This document shows positions 17,701 to 30,902 of a stretch of DNA of 64,000 bases, one piece after another (position 1 is the stretch's first letter; the number at the start of each line of letters is the position of its first letter). The DNA lies in assembly GCF_040412425.1 (NCBI RefSeq), contig NC_089766.1:15033508-15097507 (forward strand), written 5' to 3'. Origin of the DNA: Macrobrachium rosenbergii (lineage: Eukaryota; Arthropoda; Malacostraca; Decapoda; Palaemonidae). Under the pieces are notes generated by a model. The model was not told the origin of the DNA. It was given only the letters and a program-made list of their open reading frames with translations, and did no database searches. The translations under genes were made by a program, and so were the position numbers.

Positions 17701-20647
17701 TAAATAGTTACATATTTAAATTATTATTATATTACTTAACAGTACTTGGATGTTTATTAAAAATGAAGTAGACTCAAAACCCCCAAAACTGGTAGATTGG
17801 GATAAATGAACTTTTTTAAGTTGTTAACAGTTACAAGAAGCAAAATATGATGACAGCTGCAAGACAGTACAGATTACTTCATTGTACACACAATTTAACT
17901 TTCCCCTGACCATTTAAAACTGGACGGATACGTTCCCTTGCCACTCTTGTGCAAAACCAGGGTTTTACACAGAGAGTCAAACCCATTTTTATGTTCTTCA
18001 GAAAAAGTAACAAACGGACAAATTACCAAAAAAGTAAGTTTCCCATGGAAAAGAACAAAAATTTATAGCACTTTTCTTGAAATAAGAAAGGCTACAAAAC
18101 TGACTGCAAGTTTTCCCGCTTATGTAAGTATGTTAGGACCATAAGATCAAACTTATAATCTCAGAGAAAAGAGACAATGACACAAGTATTAGCTTTAGCT
18201 GAATCAATTTCCTTTTAAAAATCTGATGTGTAATACCGTATTAAGGCAGAACAGTAAGTTAATATGAACATGCAAGAAGGCTAAAGCTTCCCTCATTTAA
18301 CTTTATAATGCTGTAAAAGCTTCCTTTTTCGGTGCATTTCTTTTGATTTTTTTCTTTACAATTTAATACTTTGTATGTTAGAATGCCCATTCTACTGTCG
18401 TTTAAGAGTTTGCCTCTGAACAAGAAATCTACGTCTTTAACAACAATATTCAGTAAGTAGAAATGGCAGACATAAAACTTTAAAATGGATTTAGTGACAG
18501 TCATACCCAGGAAAAAGGACAGCAAATTACTTTATTTACCTATCACGAGGTTTCCTCCCCATGGGAAATTACTTACTGAAGGAAAACTTACTGTTAACTA
18601 TGATGTACAATCTTTCTAAGACATACCATAGGGTATGTACTATACCATTCATAGAATATGTAATAAATGTTCAAAGCTGAATACTCCTTCTCAGATAATA
18701 GTAATCTAACCATCACACACAATTCCATGAAGGAAATTAGTCTTGGAAATAACTGATAAAACAAATGGTTTGTCTACCCTAAACTTTGTTGATATCCCTG
18801 GCTAACATAATGAGCTTTAATTTTTAAAAATTCTCTAGGTCTGTTTGCCTATGGAGTGTACTGATTTGTTTGCTTACGTGCATATCTTTATGAGTTTTTA
18901 CTTTCATTATTTTGTACTCTGCTATAAGACTCCTCCTTTACTCTTTTTAATCTTATCACTGTACACAGTGGAAGCCTTTTACTTACAAGGTAAACAAGTG
19001 CAAATTCAATAGTATGGAAAAAAAGATGATTAGCCAAAGGTGAAAGTTTGTCTGAGAAATATTTAGACAGTTAGCATCAATTTTTTTCATTAAGTAGATG
19101 GGACAAAATGAAGCCTTTAAGTAATTAATGAAAGTGGAAAAGGTTAACGTGAAAAAGAGATCCCTGAGGGCACCACCATCCCAACAAACGTAGGGAAGAA
19201 GACAGATGAAGCATTGTTAATTAAATTACAAGAGTGGTTGGGTAACAAAATAGAAGTTACTTTAGGTTTACAGTAGTTAACCACAACAATCCTGACTTAT
19301 TTAACAATGAATGTTAAACCTATTAGACTTATTGAAATATTTCAATGATCTATGTTTTAACGGATATAGTGTTAGGCCTTGTATATTACATACAATGATT
19401 TATCTCTGCCAACAAAGCTAGAAGTACTGTGTTTACTAATGTGGGTGTTAGCAGGGTAGAGATCTTGATGAACTAGGCAGGTATGTTCATTAGCCAACTT
19501 TCTCAAGATGCCAAACTTTCGGGGATATCAGGCCAAAACTGACAACTTTTAGTCAGAAACCATCTCGCCCATTATAATATGAACACATTTTTTGAAAATT
19601 TAATTTTTCCTAGCTGGTTATAATCTATATCATACTAACAACAAGTAAGTTTGCCCTTTAAAGGTAAAAGGCAAAGTTCTCTATCATTTACACGTGTATC
19701 AACAAATCAAGAAGTTCCAAACTGACACCCAGTTACAAATGCTTACGAACACAAAGTCATTGTAATATCAGTTGCCAAGGTCAAACTAAACATTTAATTC
19801 TGTTATATACAACAGTTAGTATGAAACTATCACCTGAAAAGACAGTGGCCCCTACAGCTGCTGTATCATTATTTTGCCTAGACTACCATATAAGGATAGT
19901 TTTCTTGGAAGTCATCATATCCTTCACATAAATGAATGTAATCAGGTTTCAAAGTACTGTACAGTATGCCATTACCTATTTACTACAGTTTACTTAGGTT
20001 GTTCACACTCACAGAGGAAAAGCAGAAGTGAAAGAAAGACTGTTTTATGATTAATTTGCATTGCTTACTACTGTATCCGTAAGGTATGCACCAAACTTCT
20101 TGAAAATGTGGAGTGAAGTTTATGACAGTGATTCAAGAAGAGCCATATCTAAAAAGAACATTTACATGTATGTGAATTTCATGAATTGTTCACTATTATA
20201 TGTTGAGTGTCTTGGGTATTAGCCAGGATATAAGTCCTTTATTAATTACATTATGAACACATCTGAGCTGCCATGGAATTGAGGTTGGTTGCTGAAATTA
20301 TAAGTTAGATTATGCCAGAGGAAGTCTCTTCCCCATACACAGATTCATAAGAAAAACATTAAGCTAGGGAAAAAACATATCGCACAAATATACCTGAAAA
20401 AAAATTTTTTTTTTGCTTACAAAAGACTGAAACTCACTTTAGTACCAGATTCAAGTATGGCTGAGCAGCTGAATGAACTCAACAAATTCTGCAAAAGCTG
20501 TGCTCTGACTGCTTACCAATCACTAGCTTATTTTCCAGTCTGAACTAAAATTTTGAAGGACCTCTTGCACAAAATTCATTCTGTAATCAAAGAACAACCT
20601 TAAACACTTTGGAATACTTTAAGGTCACTGGTCTTATTAAAAAAAAA
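14721..20647. other. AT-rich non-coding DNA, nothing recognised
   Basis: About 6 kb without a supported gene or clear repeat. Short frames such as the 62-codon one on the minus strand at 17147-17335 (hydrophobic start) have no splice or codon-use support. It lies between the UAP56 3' end and DIRS element C. Confidence 0.5.
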
Positions 20648-20682
20648 TATATACTTAATTTAAGATTTATTTTTAAATACTT

Positions 20683-20880
20683 ACCTCTCCATTACATAGC
20701 TTTTACTTCTGTGCCAGTTGGAGTTCGACAGATTAAAATAAAAAACGAGAACACCCGGTTTTCTATGAATATCCTTCTTCTATTCCCCTCACTCCCCACC
20801 CAGGGACTGATAGGTACAAACACCTATAGCCTTCAGTCTCCTTCTGTTCATTTTGAATGTGGGGAAGTAAGGAGGGCAAT
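20683..20880. repeat. Left inverted terminal repeat of DIRS element C
   Basis: Contains TACCTCTCCATTACATAGC, GAGTTCGACAGATTAAAA and GAATATCCTTCTTCT, all found in inverted order and orientation at about 25985-26160. About 80-85% identity by eye. Confidence 0.75.
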
Positions 20881-20884
20881 TTAT

Positions 20885-20990
20885 AGAATGGAGTGACAAG
20901 TATTTGAAAAATAAATCTTAAATTAAGTATTTATATTTTTGAAATGGACCTTACCTCTCATTATATAACTGATTCCCACATTTGAAACAG
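20885..20990. repeat. Internal complementary region of DIRS element C
   Basis: The first half (to about 20932) contains ATAAATCTTAAATTAAGTAT, the reverse complement of the extreme left end (20648-20695). The second half (TTTTGAAATGGACCTTACCTCTC) mirrors the extreme right end near 26145-26176. The join between the halves marks the circle junction. Confidence 0.7.
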
Positions 20991-22575
20991 GAGGTGGGCA
21001 AAGTGAAAATCAGCAAACCCTTAAAGGCTACTTAGTAACAAAATATTTGTACAAAAGAGTTTGTTTTACCCCGTGAATTCAATCCATAAGCTATTAATGT
21101 TGCCTTAGGAGGATTGTCACTTAGGTATGAGATCCTCATCATGAAGACAGCTGAGGTCTCTTTGGAGGATGCCCCCTTCAGCAAAAGGAGTGGTAGGGTT
21201 ACTGTGCCAAAACCCTGCAGCGCCAATGACACATAACTAACAAGTAAACATGTACGAAAAAGGTATACTTCTAATACTTAACACTGAGTACCTCCAAGCT
21301 TTCTAAAAACCACAACCAGGTTTAAAGCGCAGTAGACCAAAAAGGCCTCCCTATCAATTTAAGACATAATATCCCCTGCACAAACCAGAGGAGTTAATGC
21401 TCTGCATTATTCATATTTAATCTCTGCACCATGAAGATGAACCAAAGCAAGTACAAAATTACCTTGCTACTGAGTAACTTCAATATCTTATCCAAGGATA
21501 AGTTCTCAAATTTAAAAGTTGTAGCCATTGCTCATATGTCCAGTGGCTTACCTTCCATTAAGGATAGAAATTAGCATGAAAGTCCTTAACTAAAGACTCA
21601 ATGAAAAGGACATTCACTGCATTCTCCATAACACTCAAGACAGAACCTTTACATCAGGCTTAATTCTGTTAGTGCAATTCCAACAGTCCTTACAGACAGT
21701 ACTAGACCCCAAAGGGGTCAAGTTCCTCAAGCCCTAAAGACTCCAGGCCCCTTAATTACACCTGGCCTAAAGACCTCATGTGGTTCAGGTTGTAAGCAAT
21801 GTCTAGTATAGCATTAACTATAACATAGTAAGACAAAGACTTAAAGCTATAATAGCTGGAACTGACAGCATTTAGAGTAACTAGGAAACTAAGAACTTAA
21901 GGAAGCTGCCTATAGAGGTGTATGGTCAGGAAATACCTCCACCTCCAGTTCAACTCCTGAAGAGAGAAAACATGAGTATTTGAACCTCTCGCCAACTTTA
22001 AGATAGATCCTTATTAACTACTACAGACAAACTCACCCTAGCACAAGATGGTTATGGTGTCCACTTGACATCTGAATCATGTGGAAACCTGGAAAACTTT
22101 AGCAAGTGGAAATTTCAGAAAAACTTTCTTAAGTATGAGTTCTATGGAAAAATACTAAAGAGGCAACAGAACCCATGATCATTCCTCCTAAGACACCAAA
22201 GTACCCAAGGAACATCCTATATTCCTTGGATTCTTTAAACTTATAAGAATCTCTCCTCCAATCATAATATGAAAGATGTGAGGTTTCAAAACCAACTAAT
22301 ACTGCTGAAAATGCCAACTAAATAAGTCAGAAGGCCTTTCAGTGGAAATTAATATTGATAACTTTTTGTTCCAAGTGACTAATATGCCTACACTCAAGAT
22401 TTATTAGTTCTTCAAGACACTGACATAGCTGAAAATTCAGCCATTCTGTAGCCAGAACTGCCCAAGGAAAAGCTAAAATCTTCCTTGCTTCTATCCAAAG
22501 AAGGGTTTTTTCTATTCTGAATAAAAAGGAATAAACAAAAATGACATTAGTTAGAAAAAATTTTTTAATGATGCC

Positions 22576-22607
22576 ATAAATATATATATATATATATATA
22601 TATATTA
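22576..22607. repeat. (AT)n microsatellite
   Basis: About 30 bp of alternating AT immediately left of the small terminal-inverted-repeat element at 22606-22698. Confidence 0.9.
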
Positions 22608-22698
22608 CTAAACAGACCTCATTCAAACTGGATGGTATCTAATGGAGTATTTATTCAGAAAAAGTTACAAGCTTTCTTGAATGAGGTCCTTTTAGTAA
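22606..22698. repeat. 93-bp element with ~20-bp terminal inverted repeats, between two (AT)n tracts
   Basis: The left end TTACTAAACAGACCTCATTCAA is mirrored by the right end TTGAATGAGGTCCTTTTAGTAA. The interior is the inverse of 930-980. An (AT)n tract lies on its left, and another begins about 40 bp to its right. It is a miniature transposon or one end of a larger one. Confidence 0.65.
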
Positions 22699-22736
22699 TT
22701 CTACTATTGCACAGAACAATTGTGTATGTGAGAAAG

Positions 22737-23184
<448 letters not shown>

Positions 23185-23308
23185 TATATAAAATGTGTGT
23201 GTGTATAAGTGAATCATGAAAATATGGAATGTGATGAATATATAAATAAAGACAAAATCCATGGAGGAAAGAGAAACAATGGAGTGCTCTTTTCTTCATG
23301 GATTTTGT

Positions 23309-23427
<119 letters not shown>

Positions 23428-23467
23428 CTACACATCATGTATATACTATATATCTACATATGTGCAT

Positions 23468-23582
<115 letters not shown>

Positions 23583-24635
23583 ACACCTAAAGAAGGGAAG
23601 ATGATTTGTTTGATAACATTACTAATTATGCTCTAATTGACATACACTGCTTGAAGTTCCTCTGATGACTAAAAATTTGATATAATAGGTGAAACAGACC
23701 TCCACCAATACTGATGAAACTCCTGAAATTCTAGACCTCCCATGATCGCAGCCCAGGCCTACACTGAGGCATCAAAAGGACTGGATCCTTCTTCCCATGA
23801 GAGTTTAACTAACATCAAATCTGATAAGCGACCACCTGCTGACCCATGTTCAGGTAACAGGAAAGAACCCAAGTTTGATTCTTGTCCGGTCAAAAGTTTC
23901 CTAAAATCATATGACCTCAATGCAAAGATCTCTGGTTCTCTAAAAAGAGTTCTTATAAGGACTGACAACCTCTTAGAAGTGATCAGTGGAAATAAATGCC
24001 GCAAATGAAGGAGAAACTTCTCCGCAAGAAAAACCCTAAACAGTGAGAATATCTTTGACCCAAAAATGAAAAAACCTGCTCATGGACCCTTAGATTACGA
24101 AGTAGTTCTCTTTCTCCAATATATGGTGGCAAGAAAGAAATATCTTAAGAGAGGCCCCCTTTACACGAATTGCATTAAAGCCTTGAACATACACAAGCCA
24201 CAGCTCAAAGTAAGGTTCTATTTCCATAAAATCATACATTAACTTCTCCTTACAGAAAACAATTAACCTCTTCAAAATAAAAATGTGACCATTTATACAC
24301 TGGTTGTATATCAGAAACTTGATTCATCAATAACAGAAGTAAAAGCAATTGCCCTCCAGCCTTAGAACAGTCAGAATAAGTCTTAGCTACCAAAAATACA
24401 CCAGAGAAACCGGGGTAAAGGCTACCATGCTCAAAGGCGGAAAAGCAGCAGTTGATTGCACTGAACTAACTCCAGATAAGCTTCCACTGAGGGTTGAGTG
24501 ATGACAAAACCAGTTATTCTGGCTCAGACAAGACATTAATTTGGTTGGAAACCTGTTGACTCAACCAAATGTCCTAAATTCTGATCAGGAAAATCTCGCG
24601 ATAATGAGAATGTTCCTAAACCACAGGGAAATCGG

Positions 24636-24674
<39 letters not shown>
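24636..24674. repeat. (A)39 tract
   Basis: Homopolymer A run inside DIRS element C. It may be the tail of a retroposed insertion, but no insert body was recognised beside it. Confidence 0.95.
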
Positions 24675-24675
<1 letters not shown>

Positions 24676-24842
24676 GAAACAGTAACCGTTTACTGATAGA
24701 AACTCCTGCAACTGGAAACTGAGTCGAAATCCCCAAAACACAATGTTGTGACTACTAACGACAACCACCTGCCTAATCAAACGTAAGCCTAAACGATAGC
24801 ACATTGTCAAGATTTTCCATAGGTAGGCGATAGTCAAGCAGA

Positions 24843-25065
24843 AGATGTGCACCGGCGATAGGTGCACACGCAATAAAAAGTGCAGTCACTAGATGTGCAG
24901 TTGAAAAGCACATAGGTGATAGGAGCACAGGCGTATAAGTGCCAACTAAAGGCATACAGGCGATACAAGCACAAGCTATAGGTGCACGAGCAAAAAGCAT
25001 ACAAGTGATAAGCGCACAGGCAATAAGCGCGCATGAGTACGAGCTGCGAAATGCGCAAAACTGCA
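24843..25065 (-). repeat. Degenerate 15-bp minisatellite in the gag-like part of element C
   Basis: About 14 imperfect units of the form RYAAGNGCACANGCR repeat every 15 bp. Because 15 is a multiple of 3, the frame on the minus strand stays open and reads as repeats rich in Ala, Cys, Leu and Ile. In elements B and D the corresponding part of gag is a Pro/Ala/Ser-rich linker, so this may be an expanded linker. Confidence 0.6.
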
Positions 25066-26183
25066 CTAGGTGCAGGAGACTACGTGCACACCTCTTACAT
25101 GCCTATGAATCCAGAGAAACGCAGGAAGAGGAAGAACCTCTACACACGTCTCTAGATACTACAGAATCTTTAAACCTAGTCCTAGACTGTGAACAATCCT
25201 TACTAACATTAAAAGAAAGACAAGAAGAATCAATACTAACAAAATGTCCTGATGCCGTCAAACTTAAATGCAGTGAAGACGAAGGGCAGCTTTTCTTTAC
25301 CCAAGCTATCTTTCAGCGAACAATGTCTGATGCCTGCACTGATGTCAGGCTGACTAGAGGAAGGGTACAATAGGCATAGACCCGCACCACTTTCTGACAT
25401 GTCCTGGTTTCCTGTCACTCCGAGTCATGAGGGAACGAGGGAGTGGGACAGGCTGTGTCAAGGACAAGGCAATAAAAAGCAAGGGCGTTGACCCTTCCCC
25501 CAATGTGGGGAAACAACCCAAACTTACCTAAACTCTCAGGAGGGTCAGCAAAAAAATAAAACATTAAAAACAGTAATAAAAAAATATACAAAAAGACTCC
25601 ACCAATCAAGTCTAATGCCCTGAATCAATGGAAAGCTCATTTGGAGTAACAGATCAAAGAGAAGTAGCAGAGGACCTAACCAGTTACTAAATGGGAAAGC
25701 AGACAAGACATGCACCCCTTTAACTTAAAAGTCCTACTAGTAGTATCCTCTATAGTTATTTCTACAACCTAACAAGCTCTCTTCGTTAACAATAAATTAC
25801 CACATTTTGTTCAATTACAATCATATAGTCATCCAATAATTACTTTTCCCTCAGTAAAACATATCCTGAGGGTAATAAAACTGGAATGATGCCTATTGTT
25901 GCAACTGTTACCTTACATGATGATACCGAACGAATATTACATAAATGAAAGAACAAACCAACAGAAAAACTTACTGCATCTGCCAAACCCCTACTGCAGC
26001 CAGTGACAGAAGTACCTATTAGTCCCACGGCGGGGGGTGGGGGAAGTAGATGGACAGAAGAAGGATATTCATAGAAAACCAAGTGTTCTCATTTTTTGTT
26101 TTAATCTGTCGAACTCCCACTAGCGTAGAAGTAAAAGCTATATAATGGAGAGGTTAGGTTCATTAAAAAAGCAATAAAAAATA

Positions 26184-26316
26184 AATGAAAGTTACAACAC
26201 TGAAACTGCAACAGCACTGTATAAAGTGAATGAAAGTTACAAAACTGAAATTGTAACTGCACTGTATAAAGTGAATGAAAATTACAAAACTGAAATTGTA
26301 ACAGCAGTGAAGTAAA
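26184..26316. repeat. 45-bp tandem repeat, ~3 copies
   Basis: Units starting AATGAAAGTTAC at 26184 and 26229, and AATGAAAATTAC at 26274, give a period of 45 bp. It begins just past the right end of DIRS element C. Confidence 0.9.
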
Positions 26317-27944
26317 AAACACCAGCACGTATACTTCAGTGCACCTCTTTGAATGAAGTAACATTCTAAGTATAAAAATCTGAAATTAGAAAAAATCACA
26401 TGAAGACAAAGAAAACTTTTCAGCTGCTTTACCATGCCTCATGATCTCTCAAGTATATAAAGGGTACACTGTACAGTTACAGACTGGATCATTCTTGCAG
26501 ATCCCTTAACCTGGAAGAACAATATTAAGGAGGATTACCAGCAAGTGGTGCACAGTACCTGAAACCAATGTATCTTGCTCTAATTAGAGAACAGTTCAGT
26601 TATGTGGCTGCATGGAATAGTCCAGTACAACTCAGATGTGCTGACTCCATTCTACACAAAAGCATCCACTAGCCTATGACCAATATTCATATTGTCATGG
26701 AATGATTTCATTTCATATTAGCTACCATCACCACACTCACATTACATGAAATAGTAACCAAAGAATACAGTACTCTAAAAACTACAAATATTAAAAATAC
26801 TATACACAGGTCAAGGTTCTCATCCAAACTGTGCTCAACCAGGCTCCACAAATCTGAAGATAACGAAAGGTAAATTCTACAAATCATCACAGATAATTCA
26901 TGTGAATTAAAAATAAAATGTATGTAACTTGCTGCTTATTCAGCAATACTGTATAAGGTGTCTAGTTAATAGGATATGTTGGAAGAAAATACAAATGCAA
27001 AATGTTGACTGTTTAATTTTAATTATTACTCAGTGTCGAGGTATTGAAATGTCCCACTAAAATACAGTATGTGAATGTGTAATGCAATTGTTAGGTTAAC
27101 AGCACATGATGGTGCTAAACTCCCATCATCAACTTAGGAGGTAAAATTAAACATCCACAATACACAAGGACAAACTTATGCCAATCACTACTATAGTGTA
27201 ATGAGTTAAATATTTGTAAAATATCCTGAGATACTCATTTTGAGAATGTGGCACCTAGACGGCACTGATAATGGATTTAAACCTCTTCTTACACACTATC
27301 TTCAAAACTTTCCTCAAGCTCTGTATTTCAATGGTAACAGCTCCACAATTCATGTTCTTCCAATGGTCTGTATGACAATTTAATTTTTCCATCTAGTCAA
27401 ACAAAATACAACTGATATTCAAGTTCACTGAAGTTTTAGTTTTCAAAATAATAACTCAGTATTGATATCAACAGATCAAAGGCTGATCTCCTTGTATGTA
27501 AGACTACACTTTGGTTTAATGAGTGATGAAAGCATTGCGACCATCATAAGAATTGTATGTATTCCTTTGCCCAAAATCAAATATTCCAACCATCATGAAA
27601 AAAACTCTCTCTTTCATACAGCACTTGTCCAGTAAAGGCAAGGCACAAGATAGTGCCATGGAAACAATTCGGTTTTCAAAAATGCAAGTGAATTATAAAA
27701 GTGTCTTAGTCTCAAAGGTTCAGCTGTATTTTCCTATTGACTGACCAAACTTGTAAATTTACAGCCCTAAAACTCCACATGGATGTGTCTACTACAAGTT
27801 TAGTTACTGTCAGGCCATTATTTTTGGGATTAGGTCACTTCCATGATTCATGACAAATGTAGTAAATTCAGATTAATCTCCAGAAATACCCAAATATTTC
27901 AGCAAAGTATTTTTTCAGTAAACTTATCTCTGTTTCTTTACACA
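26317..27944. other. Non-coding DNA, nothing recognised
   Basis: No gene, splice-supported exon or clear repeat seen. Confidence 0.5.
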
Positions 27945-28790
27945 CTGTATTTGCCGGTGTATAAGACGCATCCTCCCATAAGACGCACGCCTATTTTGCA
28001 TGGATATTTTGTGGGAAAAAACGTTAGTATTTTCATCACACACTTACTGAAAGATATTTGAAAGTGATTTTGCAGGGAAAAATGTATGATTCATTCTAGT
28101 TCAAATTTGATGTAATAACAGTGCCTTTTTTGTTTTTCAGCCATGGGTTTGGACTCAGTATGAAATTTACCATAAATAAATGACGTTACTTTATGGGAAA
28201 CCGTACCCAAACTCTTACCTCCTCTTAGGTCAGCTGATAGTTGTTTATACCGTAAATGTGTTACCGTAACAGGCCACCAGGGAGGTACTATGATTTTGTT
28301 TACATCCACTCATTGCAAATGGCTGAGAGGCGGATGAACTTCTTTGTAATTTAGAGAATACAGTAAATAAATGTTTTCCTAAAAGCAAAACAGTTCCTAT
28401 ATACTGTAATGCAAGACTTACAAGTGTGGGTTATGCACGGTTGGGAAGGAAGTACAATGAGATGATGTGAGCTTCCCTTATAGGCTAACTGCCAACGTCT
28501 TGTAAGCAATTTTTCGTAAGTTTGTGATAACAGACTGATTATCCTGCTTGTTTTCAATTATTTTATTATTAGTAACACAATTTTTTACTGTAATGATTAG
28601 GCTTGTTTTTCATTGTTTATTATTAGCAACAATTTTTGTGCCTACCCAGTTTACTCACCATAGGCTAGGCCAAGAATAACCTATGGCACTCAGTCTCCCA
28701 TCCGTAATACGGCCGCATTGGACTCAGGCCAGTTTTGTGATACATCTAAAAATAAAAAAAACAGTCCGTCTAATACGTCGACAAATACGG
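27945..28790. mobile_element. 846-bp non-autonomous DNA transposon with short terminal inverted repeats
   Basis: The left end CTGTATTTGCCGGTGTATAAGACG pairs with the right end CGTCTAATACGTCGACAAATACGG. The right end is followed by TA and the left end is preceded by CA, probably a mutated TA duplication. The motif built on GTATTTG and ATAAGACGC is, from memory, common in animal pogo/Tc1-type miniature elements. No transposase frame remains inside. Confidence 0.65.
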
Positions 28791-30413
28791 TAATCATTCA
28801 GCTACTTGGCTGAGGATGCTAAACTTGTCACATCCCCTAAAAAGAGGAAGTTTACAGTACAGGAACAAAAATCACAGACTGATAGGTTGACGAAAAAACG
28901 AATACACCAATATGAAGAACAGGAAAAAGGAAAGTTGAAATACTTTTCTCTCTGCTACCAAAGAAAAAGGCAACAAAACTTGAAGACAAAATGTTGAGAT
29001 TAAAAGCCTCAAGGTTTAGAAAACTCACAGTAATAATGTTCAATGGATAGTGGCATAAAAGCACAACCTCTGAGTTTTTATAACTAATAAAAAGTTTTAC
29101 TTCATTACATTCATCAGCAATAGAATGAAACTCAAACATTTCAATTTCATAAATAATAAAAGACAAAGGTTAGGACAGAAACGACTAAGACCTCACAGAA
29201 ATGGAGACTTCTTTACTGCTAAATATTGTATAAACCTTTCGAGAACTACTACTGATGTAAAACAAAATCTTATATCAATTAATGTAATTGAATAAGAGAA
29301 CCATCTAAAAAATAATTCTTCACAAAAAATGGAAGTAAACCTTGCTTTTTGCCATACACTAACACTGCAAACCTGAAGAAGATTCATGAGTTTTACTTGA
29401 TAACTTGTTCAGTTTGAATATGTGTTCTCATAAAAAGGCAAAATGCACATCTTGAATCAACTACATACTTTTACAGATATACAAAAATAAATTATCCAAA
29501 GAAATTGTTTATACCTTTGTATTTCTAGTACTTCCTGACAACAAAGTATAATGTTCAGAAAGACACAGGAAACGAACAAGAAACTGTCAACAAAATTGTC
29601 CATCAAACTTAGGCTGTTTAAGCCATCTGACAATAATATACTGTACTGACTTTTCAACTAGACTTACCTATATGTGTTGTGTTCCTACAATATGTGAGAT
29701 GTATAGCAGTGCAGCTGTCATTGAGATACAACCTTCCTTCGTACAGAGCTTGTCGAAAAGATTACTAAATGTTGAAAAAAATAAATCGACCTACGGTATG
29801 TTGTCTGGCATACAGAAACGACAATTTTGCAAGAAATCTTATCGATTGGTAGGGAAAACACACTAGTAACAGTCCTTCTATAAACGAAGGATTAAGTATA
29901 ACCCTATAGGTACTGAATATTTTTCCATGCTGGAAAAATCTTTAAATCACTGAAAAACCACAGCAGATTTAAGTACGATAGGTACTTAAATTCTAATATG
30001 CAAGATAAAATTTCATTGCATAAAGTGCTGATTTTAATACAGTACTGTAACATTTATGTTAACTCCAGAAGAATACTACAACCATTTTTTGCTTCCTTTT
30101 GAATTTCATTACCTGCCACAGGCAGTATTTCTTTTCTTTTCAGTACTTTACCTTCCACAAACTTTTAAAAAGTTCATAAAGAAGTAAATTCCAGCACTTA
30201 CATGTTCTCTTCTGTACCAAGAGATCATATTTTTTGTACAATACACAGTAGCTTCATTGCCCTATCAACAGCTCACAACTACTGGTTCTAATTTGTCCAA
30301 CACTAAGTTAACACACCGCTGAGCTGCATGCAAATGACTTACAGGATGAGGACATCCTAAAATCATGAAAGAGCAAGTTTACCGCAAAAGCTGGACTCCA
30401 GCTGAAGCGTTGG
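28791..30413 (-). other. Probable 3'UTR and downstream DNA of the minus-strand host gene
   Basis: It follows the stop codon at 30414-30416 on the minus strand. A + frame at 28806-28997 that contains P-K-K-R-K begins with TTG and has no support. No definite polyadenylation site could be fixed. Confidence 0.35.
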
Positions 30414-30581
30414 TCACTGGGATAGAGACCGTTCAGTTGTACCCATGGTTGAGTGACTTCCAAGTTGAATACCCTGAGTTGGTAAGACTATGGAACCTGG
30501 TGTCACGTAATCACCAATCATAAGAGCACTGTTGACTGGGAAGTTACCAGCACCTACACTGTTGCTACTCCCAACCATTGG
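30414..30581 (-). CDS. Unidentified host protein, last coding exon
   Basis: On the minus strand the acceptor ATATTTCAG precedes CCAATGG at 30581. The exon is in phase 0 with the previous one and encodes 55 residues rich in Gly, Ser, Val and Thr, ending E-R-S-L-S-Q before TGA at 30416-30414. No known domain is visible. Low-complexity, non-charged composition like this is common in transactivation or intrinsically disordered tails of nuclear proteins, but that is only an impression. It follows exon 30746-30894 with a 164-nt intron. Confidence 0.7.
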   Translation of the reverse strand, partial: PMVGSSNSVGAGNFPVNSALMIGDYVTPGSIVLPTQGIQLGSHSTMGTTERSLSQ

Positions 30582-30745
30582 CTGAAATATGATTTGAATT
30601 TTAAATATAAAATTTTTTTTCAAAATATAAATTATATATATTCAAAATACAAATTATTTATAAGTGATGTATGCTGGGCCTCATATATAATAATCAAAAG
30701 TAGTGTATCATGCCTCAATACCTGGTGGAAAAAAAGGACACTTAC

Positions 30746-30894
30746 CTGTCTACTACTGTGAGATGGAGCACTAGAAGAAAATGATCCTGGAGAAGCTGCA
30801 GGAGGGCTGACTGCCCTTGAGTGCCCCTCACCTTGCATAGGCAAATTCAAGGGTATTGAACCTAGGCTGATGTTTGCTAGGGGTACATTTTGTC
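30746..30894 (-). CDS. Unidentified host protein, penultimate visible exon
   Basis: Bounded on the minus strand by acceptor CCCTGCAG (30895-30902) and donor CAG|GTAAGTG. It starts with GA, which completes a Gly codon begun by the G at the end of exon 59125-59205. It then encodes 49 residues: a hydrophobic/Asn stretch (N-V-P-L-A-N-I-S-L-G-S-I-P-L-N-L-P), then a Ser/Pro/Ala-rich tail (S-P-P-A-A-S-P-G-S). The two clean splice sites and the matching phase make this a real exon. The protein family was not recognised. Confidence 0.75.
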
Positions 30895-30902
30895 CTGCAG
30901 GG

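Noticed and set aside
20690..20700. Splice donor-like site (minus strand) near 20690, which could mark a host exon
   Set aside because: The same sequence is part of the terminal repeat and internal complementary region of DIRS element C and is present three times there.
24836..25066. Cysteine/alanine-rich minus-strand peptide resembling a secreted protein
   Set aside because: It is the translation of a degenerate 15-bp minisatellite inside a dead retrotransposon.
28806..28997. Basic + frame with P-K-K-R-K next to a MITE
   Set aside because: It starts with TTG, ends after 63 codons and has no splice or domain support.
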